23,979 nt of DNA from CAZGTQ01 sp964528575 (GTDB lineage Bacteria > Planctomycetota > UBA1135 > GCA-002686595), in the NCBI GenBank assembly GCA_964528575.1, contig CAZGTQ010000382.1, forward strand, positions 1-23,979. Reading direction: 5' to 3'. The notes under the pieces are model-generated. The model saw nothing but the letters and a program-made list of their open reading frames with translations, had not been told where the DNA came from and did not search any database. Below, piece by piece: positions 1 to 7,253 of the stretch. The position numbers were made by a program, and so were the translations under genes. Within the stretch, counting starts at the first letter, position 1; the number at the start of each line of letters is the position of its first letter.

Positions 1-1
1 G

Positions 2-964
2 ACGCAGAAGCGGAGCACGCACACGGCGACGAAGCTCGCCGACGGGCGCGTGCTGATCGTCGGCGGCTTCCCGAACTTCGGCACCGGCGTCTCGTCCGCG
101 ACGGCGGAGATCTTCGACCCTGCGACGAACACGTTCGCCGCGGTCGCGTCGCCGTCGGTCGGCCGCACCCTGCACACGGCGACGCTGCTGGCCGACGGGC
201 GGGTGTACGTCACGGGCGGCGCGGCGAAGTTCCAGCTCGAAACGAACCAGGTCATCGACTCGCTCGCCTCGGTGCACGCCACGACGGAGGTCTACGACCC
301 GGTCGCGAACACGTGGACGGCGGGGCCGAGCTTCGCGCTCCCCCTGGGCACGCACGGCGCGTCGCGGCTGCCCAGCGGCAAGGTGCTGATCTGCGGCGGC
401 GTCGAGATCGTCAACATCTTCGGCGCGCCCCTCCCGGTCTTCAGCGCCAAGGCGCGCATCTACGACCCGGGGACGAACACGTTCTCGAGTGGCCCCAACA
501 TCCCGATCCCCGCCGCGCAGAACGGCATCGCGTTCCCCGGTCAGGCGACGCTCGCGAGCGGCAAGGTGCTCGTCGCCGGGGGCGCGAACGGCGAGCTCCT
601 CGCGCTCATGTTCAACACACGCCGACGCGTCTTCACCTACGACGAGCCGACGAACGCGTGGACCGAGCACGCGCAGCTCCCGTCGGGGCGCGCGAACGCC
701 GAGATCCTGCAGCGTGGCAACGACGTCTGGATCGCCGGCGGCCTCGCCTCGGTCGACATCGCGACCGGCATCAACACGCCGGCGCAGACGATCGAGCGCA
801 GCGACACGTCGTTCCTCGCCTGGACGACGCCCGCGTCGATGCTCCTGCCGCGCGAGGTCTCCAAGTCGGTCTTCGTCAACGAGCAGACGCGCATCCTCTC
901 CGTCGGCAACGGCGCGACCGGGACGCCGACGGTCGACTCGTCGGCGGAGTACTTCACGCCCTGA
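2..964 (+). CDS. Kelch-repeat protein (5' end outside the window)
   Basis: The reading frame is open from the first bases, and those codons already continue a repeat (S-T-H-T-A-T-K-L-A-D-G-R-V), so the gene begins upstream and the GTG at 50 is not a credible start. Five or six Kelch-like units follow, each with a DGR/SGK-V-L-hydrophobic-x-GG strand and then an A/T-E/R-I/V-Y/F-D-P-x-T-N-T-F/W strand. Examples are LADGRVYVTGG with TEVYDPVANTW, and LPSGKVLICGG with ARIYDPGTNTF. Such repeats form a beta-propeller, usually secreted and used for carbohydrate or protein binding; no catalytic motif is visible, so the ligand is unknown. The C-terminus ends on the last blade (SSAEYFTP). The final 11 bases overlap the end of the convergent topoisomerase gene. 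Confidence 0.85.
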   Translation, partial: TQKRSTHTATKLADGRVLIVGGFPNFGTGVSSATAEIFDPATNTFAAVASPSVGRTLHTATLLADGRVYVTGGAAKFQLETNQVIDSLASVHATTEVYDPVANTWTAGPSFALPLGTHGASRLPSGKVLICGGVEIVNIFGAPLPVFSAKARIYDPGTNTFSSGPNIPIPAAQNGIAFPGQATLASGKVLVAGGANGELLALMFNTRRRVFTYDEPTNAWTEHAQLPSGRANAEILQRGNDVWIAGGLASVDIATGINTPAQTIERSDTSFLAWTTPASMLLPREVSKSVFVNEQTRILSVGNGATGTPTVDSSAEYFTP

Positions 965-2078
965 GCCGCCGCCGCGCGTCCGCCGCGAGGAACGCGACCA
1001 GGGCGCGCTCGAAGGCCGAGAGCCCGCGGATGCGCGGCGCGCGCGACGCGGCGCGCGCGAAGGACGCGGCGAGCTCGCCTTCGTCGAAAGCCCGCAACAG
1101 GCTCGGGTGCACGTAGTACTTGCGGCACGCCGCGCGCGCGTTGTGCAGGCGCGCGGCGACCGCGTCGATCGCCGCGTTGATCTGCACCCGGCGCCGGCGC
1201 GCGCTGGGCGCGGGCTCGGCGGAGAGCAGCGCCTCGGCCGCGAGCAGCGTGCCCATCCAGGTCCGAAAGTCCTTCGCCGTGAACTCCTCGCCGGTCGCGT
1301 CGCGCAGATAGGCGTTCACGTCGCCCGACTCGACCGCCCCGTGCTCCCCCTCCTCGTCCACGTACTGGAACAAGTGCTCGCCCGGCAGGTCCTGGCAGCG
1401 CGCGACGAGGCGCGCCACCCGCCGGTCGCGGATCTCGCAGCGGTGCTCCTTCCCGCGCTTGCCGCGGAACTCGAAGAGGATGCGACTGCCGGCGACGTCG
1501 GCGTGCTCGTCGAGCAGCGTCGTCAGCCCGTACGACTCGTTGTCGCGCGCATACTCGCGGCTGCCGACGCGGATGCACGTGTCCTCGAGCAAACGCACGA
1601 CGAGCGCGAGCACCTTGCCGCGCGGCAGCCCGTGCGCGTCGAGGTCGCGCTCGACGCGGCGCCGGATCGCGGGGAGCGCGTGCCCGAACGCGATCATCCG
1701 GTCGAACTTCGTCCCGTCGCGCACCTCGCGCCAGCGCAGGTGATAGCGGTATTGCTTGCGTCCCCGCGCGTCGCGCCCGGTCGCCTGGACGTGGCCGTTC
1801 GGGTCGGGTGAGATCCACACGTCGCGGTACGCCGGCGGGATCGCGAGCCGCCTGATCCGCTCGAGCGTCTCGGGATCGCGCACCGGCGCGCCGCCGGCGC
1901 GAACGTAGCGGAAGCCGCGTCCCGCGCGCAGCCGGCGGATGCCGGGCCGCTCGTCGCTCGTGTACGTGAGCCCCGCCGAACGAGCGGCCGCAGCCGACTC
2001 CGTCGTGCGCGGTTCCGTCATGCGCGACTCCGTCATGCACGACTCCATCGTGCGCGCAACCATCGTGCGCAGAACCAC
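954..2078 (-). CDS. DNA topoisomerase IB (poxvirus/bacterial type)
   Basis: A type IB topoisomerase relaxes supercoiled DNA through a 3'-phosphotyrosyl intermediate. The 374-residue product has the bacterial TopIB layout: an N-terminal DNA-clamp domain (about 38-115, with GIRRLRAGRGFRYV) and a catalytic domain with the family residues in order. These are R170 in IRVGS, a lysine of RGKRGKEH (207 or 210), R272 in KDFRTW, N313 in LHNARA at the usual His/Asn position, and the nucleophile Y322 in KYYVHP. The first 30 or so residues are not part of the fold and are encoded by a 15-base tandem array giving repeats like TMESC and MTESR. The start is therefore uncertain; ATGs at about 2078, 2063, 2048, 2036 and 2021 are all in frame. 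The symporter gene lies upstream on the same strand, separated by a hairpin at 2095-2129. Confidence 0.93.
   Translation of the reverse strand: MVLRTMVARTMESCMTESRMTEPRTTESAAAARSAGLTYTSDERPGIRRLRAGRGFRYVRAGGAPVRDPETLERIRRLAIPPAYRDVWISPDPNGHVQATGRDARGRKQYRYHLRWREVRDGTKFDRMIAFGHALPAIRRRVERDLDAHGLPRGKVLALVVRLLEDTCIRVGSREYARDNESYGLTTLLDEHADVAGSRILFEFRGKRGKEHRCEIRDRRVARLVARCQDLPGEHLFQYVDEEGEHGAVESGDVNAYLRDATGEEFTAKDFRTWMGTLLAAEALLSAEPAPSARRRRVQINAAIDAVAARLHNARAACRKYYVHPSLLRAFDEGELAASFARAASRAPRIRGLSAFERALVAFLAADARRRLRA
2001..2075 (-). repeat. 15-base tandem array at the topoisomerase 5' end
   Basis: Five adjoining 15-base units (2001-2015, 2016-2030, 2031-2045, 2046-2060, 2061-2075) share a CRTCRTGCRCG-like core; on the plus strand two read cgtcatgcgcgactc and cgtcatgcacgactc. 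Read on the minus strand they encode successive five-residue units at the start of the topoisomerase. The period keeps the frame, and most units carry a possible ATG start. Confidence 0.85.
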
Positions 2079-2094
2079 GGGCCGTGGCGAGCAA

Positions 2095-2129
2095 GTCGAG
2101 TGCCGCCCGCTCGTGCAGGCGGCCTCGAC
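2095..2129 (-). terminator. Hairpin just after the symporter stop
   Basis: The arms gtcgag-t-gccgcc and ggcggc-ctcgac pair over 12 bases with one bulged base and a 10-base loop. The hairpin starts three bases past the symporter stop codon and lies before the topoisomerase start on the same strand. There is no T-run after it on the minus strand, so terminator function is inferred from position and stem strength. Confidence 0.5.
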
Positions 2130-2132
2130 GCT

Positions 2133-4061
2133 TCAGATCCCGAGGCGCCGCAGGGCCCAGTACGCGACGCCGCCGCCCGCGACGGCGAAGCCCAGGCTCA
2201 TCAGCGCGACGCCGGGCGAGCCGAGGACGAACGAGCCGATCGCGACGAGCAACGCGTAGATCCCCGCGAGCGTCCCCGCCGCTCCGAAGAGCACGGGTGC
2301 GGCCTCGCGCGGCACGGGGACGTCCTTGCAGTGGTGGCGCACCGGGTGCCACGCCCCCATCGGGCGCACGCGGCGGTAGAAGCGGACGAGGTCGCGCGGG
2401 TCCGGGTCGCGCGTGAAGGCCATCGAGCCGAGCGCGACGGTCACGGAGAACGTCACGACGAGCACGATCCGGCCGGCGTCCGTCAGCTCGCCGCCCGGAG
2501 CGAGCGGGCCGAGCGGCCACTGGACGTCGGCGAACGTGAGGAACGTCGCGGACACGCTGGACGCGATCATCGCCGCGATCTCGGTCGATGCGCGCACACG
2601 CCACCACAGCCAGCGCAGCACGTAGATCGGACCGACGCCGCCCAGGAGCGCGAGGAAGAACGTGAACAGATCGTGCAGGGAGTCGGCGACGAGCGCGAAC
2701 GCGCCGCCGAGGACGAGCACGCCTGCGCTCGCCAGGCGCGCGACGAGCACGTAATGGCGCGGGCCCGCGTCGGTCACGAGGAAGCGCCGGTACACGTCGT
2801 TCACGAAGAACGAGGACGCGACGTTCACGTGCGTGTCGACCGTCGACATGAACGCGGCGAACAGCGACGCGAACACGAGCCCGAGCAGCCCCGCCGGCAG
2901 ATAGCGCGCCATCATGCGCGGGTAGGCCGACTCCGAGTCCGTCCGCGCGACGACGGCGCCGCTCTTCACCACGTCGCCGACCGCGACCACCGGCTCGGCG
3001 TGCCAGTCGCCGTCGACCTCCCACCGCACGGTCTCGTCGGCGCGGTCGGCCGCGGGTGCGATCGTCACGCTCCCGCCCTCGGCGTCGACCGCGGCGACCG
3101 TCCCGGCGGCCGGCGCCTCGACCCGCACGTCGGGCAGGACGACGAGCGACGCCAGCGCGACGGCGAACCAGGGCCACGGCCGCAGCGCGTAGTGCGCGAC
3201 GGCGAACCAGAGCACGGCGAGCACGCCCTGGCGCTCGTCCCGCGTCGCCGCGATCCGCTGCACGACCGTCGCTCCTCCGTCGACGCCGTCGGTCGCCCAC
3301 CACGAGACGCCGAGGTACACGCAGACGCTCGCCAACGGCACGGTCCAGAACGCGGCGTCGCCGGACGACGGGAAGAACGAGAGCGTGTCGTGCGGCCGCG
3401 GTCCCGCTTCGACCGCGGCGCGCACCGCGTCCATGCCGCCGACCGCGCCGAGCGCGATCGCGGCGAACGTCACCGCGCCGGCCATCGCCATCGCGAACTG
3501 CACTAGGTCGGTGAGCACGACGCCCCACAGCCCCGCGAGCAGCGAGTAGCTGAGCGCCAGTCCGCCGGCGACGCACAGGGCCGTGAGCTTGTCGACGCCC
3601 GCGGTCGCCTCGAGGATCTTCGACGCCGCGAGCATCACCCAGCAGAGCGTCAGCGCGTTCGTGATGCCGGCGTGGTAGACGCCGAGGAAGCCGCGCAACA
3701 CCCGCGCGTCGGCGCCGCCGTAGCGCAGCTCGGCCAGCTCCGCCGTCGTCATGACGCGTCCGCGGCGCCAGTAGCGGGCAAACAGGAAGATCGTCAGCAC
3801 GGCGCCCGCGGCGAGGCACCACCACAGCCAGTTCTTCCAGATCCCGAAGTCGCGCACCCAGCCGGTGACGATCAGCGGCGTGTCGCACGCGAAGGTCGTC
3901 GCGACCATCGAGGTGCCGGCGATCCACCACGGCAGGCGGCGTCCCGACAGGAAGTACTCGTCGGCGTCCCGGCCGGCACGGCGGGCGTACACCAGCCCGA
4001 CGGCGAGCGCGAAGACCCCGTAGGCGGCGACGACGATCCAGTCGAGGGTCCCCAGCGCCAT
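2133..4061 (-). CDS. Sodium:solute symporter (SSS family) with an inserted loop domain
   Basis: A 642-residue inner-membrane transporter of the SSS family (LeuT fold), expected to import a small solute with Na+; the substrate cannot be read from sequence. It has about a dozen hydrophobic segments. Family marks include DEYFLSGRRLPWW (34-46), the SYSLLAGLWGVVLTDLVQF stretch (171-189) and AAFMSTVDTHVN (402-413), where S406 and T407 fall at the expected sodium site. Residues about 312-377, between hydrophobic segments, form an extra non-membrane region: the run APAAGTVAAVDAEGG, then charged strands, then VGDVVKSGAVVARTD. It resembles a biotinyl/lipoyl-like barrel, whereas relatives usually have a short loop before the YPRMM-LPAGL helix. 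I chose the ATG at 4061 because MALGTLDWIV matches the usual SSS N-terminus; an ATG 14 codons upstream is possible. It diverges from the subtilase gene. Confidence 0.9.
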   Translation of the reverse strand: MALGTLDWIVVAAYGVFALAVGLVYARRAGRDADEYFLSGRRLPWWIAGTSMVATTFACDTPLIVTGWVRDFGIWKNWLWWCLAAGAVLTIFLFARYWRRGRVMTTAELAELRYGGADARVLRGFLGVYHAGITNALTLCWVMLAASKILEATAGVDKLTALCVAGGLALSYSLLAGLWGVVLTDLVQFAMAMAGAVTFAAIALGAVGGMDAVRAAVEAGPRPHDTLSFFPSSGDAAFWTVPLASVCVYLGVSWWATDGVDGGATVVQRIAATRDERQGVLAVLWFAVAHYALRPWPWFAVALASLVVLPDVRVEAPAAGTVAAVDAEGGSVTIAPAADRADETVRWEVDGDWHAEPVVAVGDVVKSGAVVARTDSESAYPRMMARYLPAGLLGLVFASLFAAFMSTVDTHVNVASSFFVNDVYRRFLVTDAGPRHYVLVARLASAGVLVLGGAFALVADSLHDLFTFFLALLGGVGPIYVLRWLWWRVRASTEIAAMIASSVSATFLTFADVQWPLGPLAPGGELTDAGRIVLVVTFSVTVALGSMAFTRDPDPRDLVRFYRRVRPMGAWHPVRHHCKDVPVPREAAPVLFGAAGTLAGIYALLVAIGSFVLGSPGVALMSLGFAVAGGGVAYWALRRLGI

Positions 4062-4152
4062 GGGCGGGAAGGAGCATATCGCCGCCGCGCGCCCCGTTCG
4101 CACGGAACTCTTTTCCCGCTGGACGAGTCCGAAGGCCCCCCCCCGGCGCGAG

Positions 4153-4170
4153 CGCGATAGGATTATCGCG
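4153..4170. promoter_or_regulatory. Palindrome between divergent symporter and subtilase genes
   Basis: cgcgata and tatcgcg are perfect 7-base inverted arms around a 4-base centre, in one of the few AT-containing patches of the 146-base divergent intergenic region. It lies 38 bases upstream of the subtilase ATG. A repressor or activator site, or overlap with a promoter, is plausible; no known regulator motif is recognised. Confidence 0.35.
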
Positions 4171-4207
4171 ACAGCCGCCCGGAACGTCCCCCCGTTCTTC
4201 GCCGCTC

Positions 4208-6100
4208 ATGCTCGTCTCAGCGCTTCCCCTCCTAGCTACGCTCGTGCCCGCAGCTCTCGGCCCCGCGGGCGAGATCGACGCCGCGCTCACGCAGCACCTC
4301 GCAAGCATCGATGCAGCGGAACCGGTCCGTTGCATCCTGGTCCTCGAGGAGCGCTGGGACACGACGGCGCTCGTTCGCGCGAGCGGCGCTCTGCCCGTGC
4401 GCGAGCGCGCCGGTCGGGTGCGTGACGAGCTGCGGGAGCGGGCGACGCGCTCGCGGGCCGCGCTCGACCTCGAGGTCGGGCGGCTCGCCGATCGCGGGCT
4501 GGTCCAACGGGCGGCGCCGCTCTGGAACGTCAATGCGCTGCGTCTGACGGCGACGCGGGCGGCGATCGAGGAGCTCGCGGCGCACCCGAGCGTCGCGCTG
4601 GCGCGCTGGGACCCGGTGCTGCCGGGGGAGGCGACGCGCGACGCGACGGCGGCGCCGCTCGCGCCCCTCGTGCCCCTCGTGCCGTTCGCGCCCGGAGGCT
4701 CTCCGCCGGCGGAGCTGAACATCGTCCAGCACCAGGCCCCCGATGCCTGGAGCCTGGGGATCGACGGCGGGGGCGTGCTCGTCCTCGAGATCGACGACGG
4801 CGTCGCGAACAACCACCCGGCGTTGAGCCAGGCGATTTGGTCGAACCCCAACGAGGTCGCCAACGGCCTGGACGACGACGGCAACGGCTACGTCGACGAC
4901 CTGTGGGGCTGGGATTTCGCGTCGAACGACAACTCGCCGTACGGAACGGGCCACGGCACGAACGTCGCGGGCATCCTCTGCGGCGACGGAGCGAACAACG
5001 GCGGAGTCGTGACCGGCATGGCGCCGGGCATCGACCTGGCGGTCGCGCGCATCTTCAGCGAGGGCGACGTGCTCGAGGCGATGCAGTACGCAGTCGACAT
5101 CGGCGCGCGCGTGGTGAGCTGCAGCCACTCGATCAAGTTCCCGTTCGACCCCGCATACCACCTCTTCCGCCAGGCCGCGGACGTCGAGCTCGCGGCGGGC
5201 ATCGTCCACGCGAACTCGTCCGGCAACACCGGCGAGGTCCTGTTCACGTATCCGGTGCCGTACAACATCCCGGCCCCCGCCAACTGCCCGAGCCCCTGGA
5301 CCCACCCCGCGCAGATGGCCGCCGGTCGCTCGGCCGTGCTGGCGGTCGGTGGGATCTGGATCGACGACACGCTCTACAACCCGGGCGGACGCGGACCGGC
5401 GGCGTGGGAGGACGTCACGCTGACGGACCCGTTCTATCCCTGGCCGCAGGACCCGGCGATGTGGGACTACCCGTGGTCGGGCGGCACGCTGCCGGGCCTG
5501 CTCAAGCCCGACCTCGCCGGCTACACGGGCGTGCGCACGACGGCCGGTCCGGCGAGCTACACCGTTGCCTTCGGGGGCACGAGCGCGGCGACCCCCCACG
5601 TCGGCGGCGCGCTCGCGTTGCTCGTCGACGCGAACGACGCGGTCCCGCCCCGCCAGATCGCCCAGGCGCTGCAGGAGACCGCCCTCGACCTCGGCCCGCT
5701 CGGCAAGGACGAACGCTTCGGCGCCGGCAAGTTCCTCGTGCGCGACGCGCTGGAGCGCATCTACGCGGCCGTCACCGCCTACCCCTTCGAGCCGAACCCC
5801 GGCGACCAGGTCGACCTGGTCCTGACCGGCCCCGCTGGAATCCCGTACGCCCTCGTCGTCGGCACCCAGCCTGGCAAGATGCCGACGGGCTTGGGCTTCG
5901 ACGTCGAGATCGCGAACCCCGTGGTGCTGGCGTCGGGCCTCCTGACGGGCACCGCGACGCCCGTGACGTACTCGTACCCGCTCTACGGCGGCCCCGGCAT
6001 CTCGGGCATCGAGTTCTACCTGCAGCTCATCGTCGACGACCGCACCGGTGCGACGGGGAAGGTGCTGCGGAGCTTGGTCGAACGCGTCCGCATCCAGTGA
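4208..6100 (+). CDS. Secreted subtilisin-like serine protease (S8)
   Basis: A 630-residue subtilase, an endopeptidase expected outside the cytoplasm. A hydrophobic N-terminus (residues 1-18) can serve as signal peptide although it lacks the usual basic residues; this ATG is the first start after an in-frame stop. Residues about 25-140 look like an inhibitor-type propeptide, followed by a proline-rich linker (150-165). The catalytic domain has D196 in LEIDDGV (DTG replaced by DDG), H249 in GTGHGTNVAG, the oxyanion N340 in NSSGN, and S459 in GGTSAATPHVGG. The DDDGNGYVDD segment (222-231) before WGWDF is a common Ca-binding-like insert in this subtilase group. After residue 520 comes a C-terminal beta-rich domain of about 110 residues, perhaps for anchoring or substrate binding. 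Its end converges with the next gene. Confidence 0.93.
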   Translation: MLVSALPLLATLVPAALGPAGEIDAALTQHLASIDAAEPVRCILVLEERWDTTALVRASGALPVRERAGRVRDELRERATRSRAALDLEVGRLADRGLVQRAAPLWNVNALRLTATRAAIEELAAHPSVALARWDPVLPGEATRDATAAPLAPLVPLVPFAPGGSPPAELNIVQHQAPDAWSLGIDGGGVLVLEIDDGVANNHPALSQAIWSNPNEVANGLDDDGNGYVDDLWGWDFASNDNSPYGTGHGTNVAGILCGDGANNGGVVTGMAPGIDLAVARIFSEGDVLEAMQYAVDIGARVVSCSHSIKFPFDPAYHLFRQAADVELAAGIVHANSSGNTGEVLFTYPVPYNIPAPANCPSPWTHPAQMAAGRSAVLAVGGIWIDDTLYNPGGRGPAAWEDVTLTDPFYPWPQDPAMWDYPWSGGTLPGLLKPDLAGYTGVRTTAGPASYTVAFGGTSAATPHVGGALALLVDANDAVPPRQIAQALQETALDLGPLGKDERFGAGKFLVRDALERIYAAVTAYPFEPNPGDQVDLVLTGPAGIPYALVVGTQPGKMPTGLGFDVEIANPVVLASGLLTGTATPVTYSYPLYGGPGISGIEFYLQLIVDDRTGATGKVLRSLVERVRIQ

Positions 6101-6175
6101 AGATCTCGAGCTCGTCGAGCGCGAGCTCGCAGCGCGCGCCTCGAGCTCGTGTTGCCCGCGACCGCGTCGTGCGCA
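6101..6175. other. Convergent gap with three copies of a palindromic octamer
   Basis: The 75 bases between the subtilase stop and the end of the minus-strand gene contain cgagctcg at 6107-6114, 6122-6129 and 6142-6149. Each copy is self-complementary and can pair with the others, so alternative stems can form on either transcript. This may give bidirectional termination; no T-run is present. Confidence 0.3.
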
Positions 6176-7162
6176 TCAAGGTCGCGAGGGGCGCGGCCGC
6201 AGGCGTAGCACGGGCCGAGGATCGGAACCAGGGCTGAAGTCCACCGCCTGGTCCGCCTGACCCTCGCGCGGAGAGCGAGAGTGGATGCGCACGCGGCCGT
6301 GCGGGACCCCCTCGAGCGTGGCTGCGCCCTCGGGGCCGGTCGTGGCCTCGACCCATCCGCCCCGCTGCCCCAGGGCCTGGACCTCGGCGCCTTCGACGGG
6401 GTTGCCGTCCGCGTCCACGACGAGGACGGCGAGCGCGGCGCGTGGGGGTAGGCGCACGGGGTCAGGACGGGTGACCGGTGCGTCGAGCTCGACCTCCAGC
6501 ACCACCAGCGGATGCAGCGGATGCCCCACGGAAACGCGTGTGGAGCCCATCATGAGATCGTCGAAACGCACGCAGCCGTCGGCCTCGGTGCGGGCGACAC
6601 GCGGTTCGTCTTCGTGGAGGCCGTCGAGGTGGACGTCGGTAGGGCTCGCAGGCGCCGAGTCCGCTTCCACCACGCAGAGGATCAGAGCGGCCGTCGGCAT
6701 CAGGACGAGGTCCAGCGCTTCGACCCCCTCGTGCGCTCCGACGCGAACGACCAGGGCCGGGCTGCGCCAGCCGGGCGCGCGAGCCTCGAGGCGCCAGTCG
6801 CCCGCCGCGAGCTCGTGACGGAAGCGACCCTCGGGATCCTCCACGATGAGCTCGCGTGCGTCCCCGGCCAGCGAGAGCGCCCCGAGCACGATGCCCGCCG
6901 GCAAGGGACCCGCGTCGAGCCGCGTGACCCGCCCGGCGACGAACGTGGGAGCGAGCACCGGTTCGACGCGCGAGCGCTCCGGCTCTCGGGCGGCAGGCTC
7001 GGAGCGTTGCTCGACGCCACCGGCCGCATCCTCGACCGGCGCCGGCTCGAGCTGCGCAGCAGGCCACGACGGCGCAGGAGCCTCACGCCACGGTGCCGCG
7101 ACGAGGACCACGATCCCCACGCATGCGGCGGCGAGGACCAGGAGCAATCGCTGCGGCTTCAT
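6176..7162 (-). CDS. Exported protein with carboxypeptidase-regulatory-like (Ig-fold) domains
   Basis: A 328-residue protein with an N-terminal MKPQR followed by a hydrophobic stretch (6-24), either a signal anchor or a cleaved signal peptide. A low-complexity P/A/E-rich spacer (28-70) follows. Two or three beta-sandwich modules come next: FVAGRVTRLDAGPLPAG (74-90), the central strands around DVHLDGLHEDEPRVARTEADGC, and a clear carboxypeptidase-regulatory-like unit near the end (AVLVVDADGNPVEGAEV, then TTGPEGAATLEGVPHGRVRI). These folds are usually structural or adhesive, and no enzyme motif is present. Position and strand fit a gene downstream of the haloperoxidase-like gene, but a strong hairpin separates them, so co-transcription is doubtful. 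Function unknown. Confidence 0.75.
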   Translation of the reverse strand: MKPQRLLLVLAAACVGIVVLVAAPWREAPAPSWPAAQLEPAPVEDAAGGVEQRSEPAAREPERSRVEPVLAPTFVAGRVTRLDAGPLPAGIVLGALSLAGDARELIVEDPEGRFRHELAAGDWRLEARAPGWRSPALVVRVGAHEGVEALDLVLMPTAALILCVVEADSAPASPTDVHLDGLHEDEPRVARTEADGCVRFDDLMMGSTRVSVGHPLHPLVVLEVELDAPVTRPDPVRLPPRAALAVLVVDADGNPVEGAEVQALGQRGGWVEATTGPEGAATLEGVPHGRVRIHSRSPREGQADQAVDFSPGSDPRPVLRLRPRPSRP

Positions 7163-7179
7163 GTTGCGCTGAATGGAAC

Positions 7180-7214
7180 GACCCCGCCCGGCGCACCTTC
7201 GCCGGGACGGGGTC
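7180..7214 (-). terminator. Strong hairpin between haloperoxidase-like gene and downstream gene
   Basis: The arms gaccccgcccggcg (7180-7193) and cgccggg-a-cggggtc (7200-7214) pair over 14 bases with a single bulged A and a 6-base loop. The hairpin lies 40 bases beyond the haloperoxidase-like stop and 18 bases before the next ATG on the same strand. It is a likely terminator or attenuating structure; the following minus-strand bases are only mildly T-rich. Confidence 0.5.
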
Positions 7215-7253
7215 GGAGAGCAAAGCCCGACACAGGACGGGCCCCGTGAAGCG

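Noticed and set aside
50..964. GTG at 50 as the start of the Kelch gene
   Set aside because: Upstream in-frame codons from base 2 already match the repeat, so the gene is truncated by the window edge.
637..4884. 1415-codon open frame on the minus strand
   Set aside because: It runs antisense or out of frame through the topoisomerase, symporter and subtilase genes; its translation is arginine-rich with no domain, a GC-content artefact.
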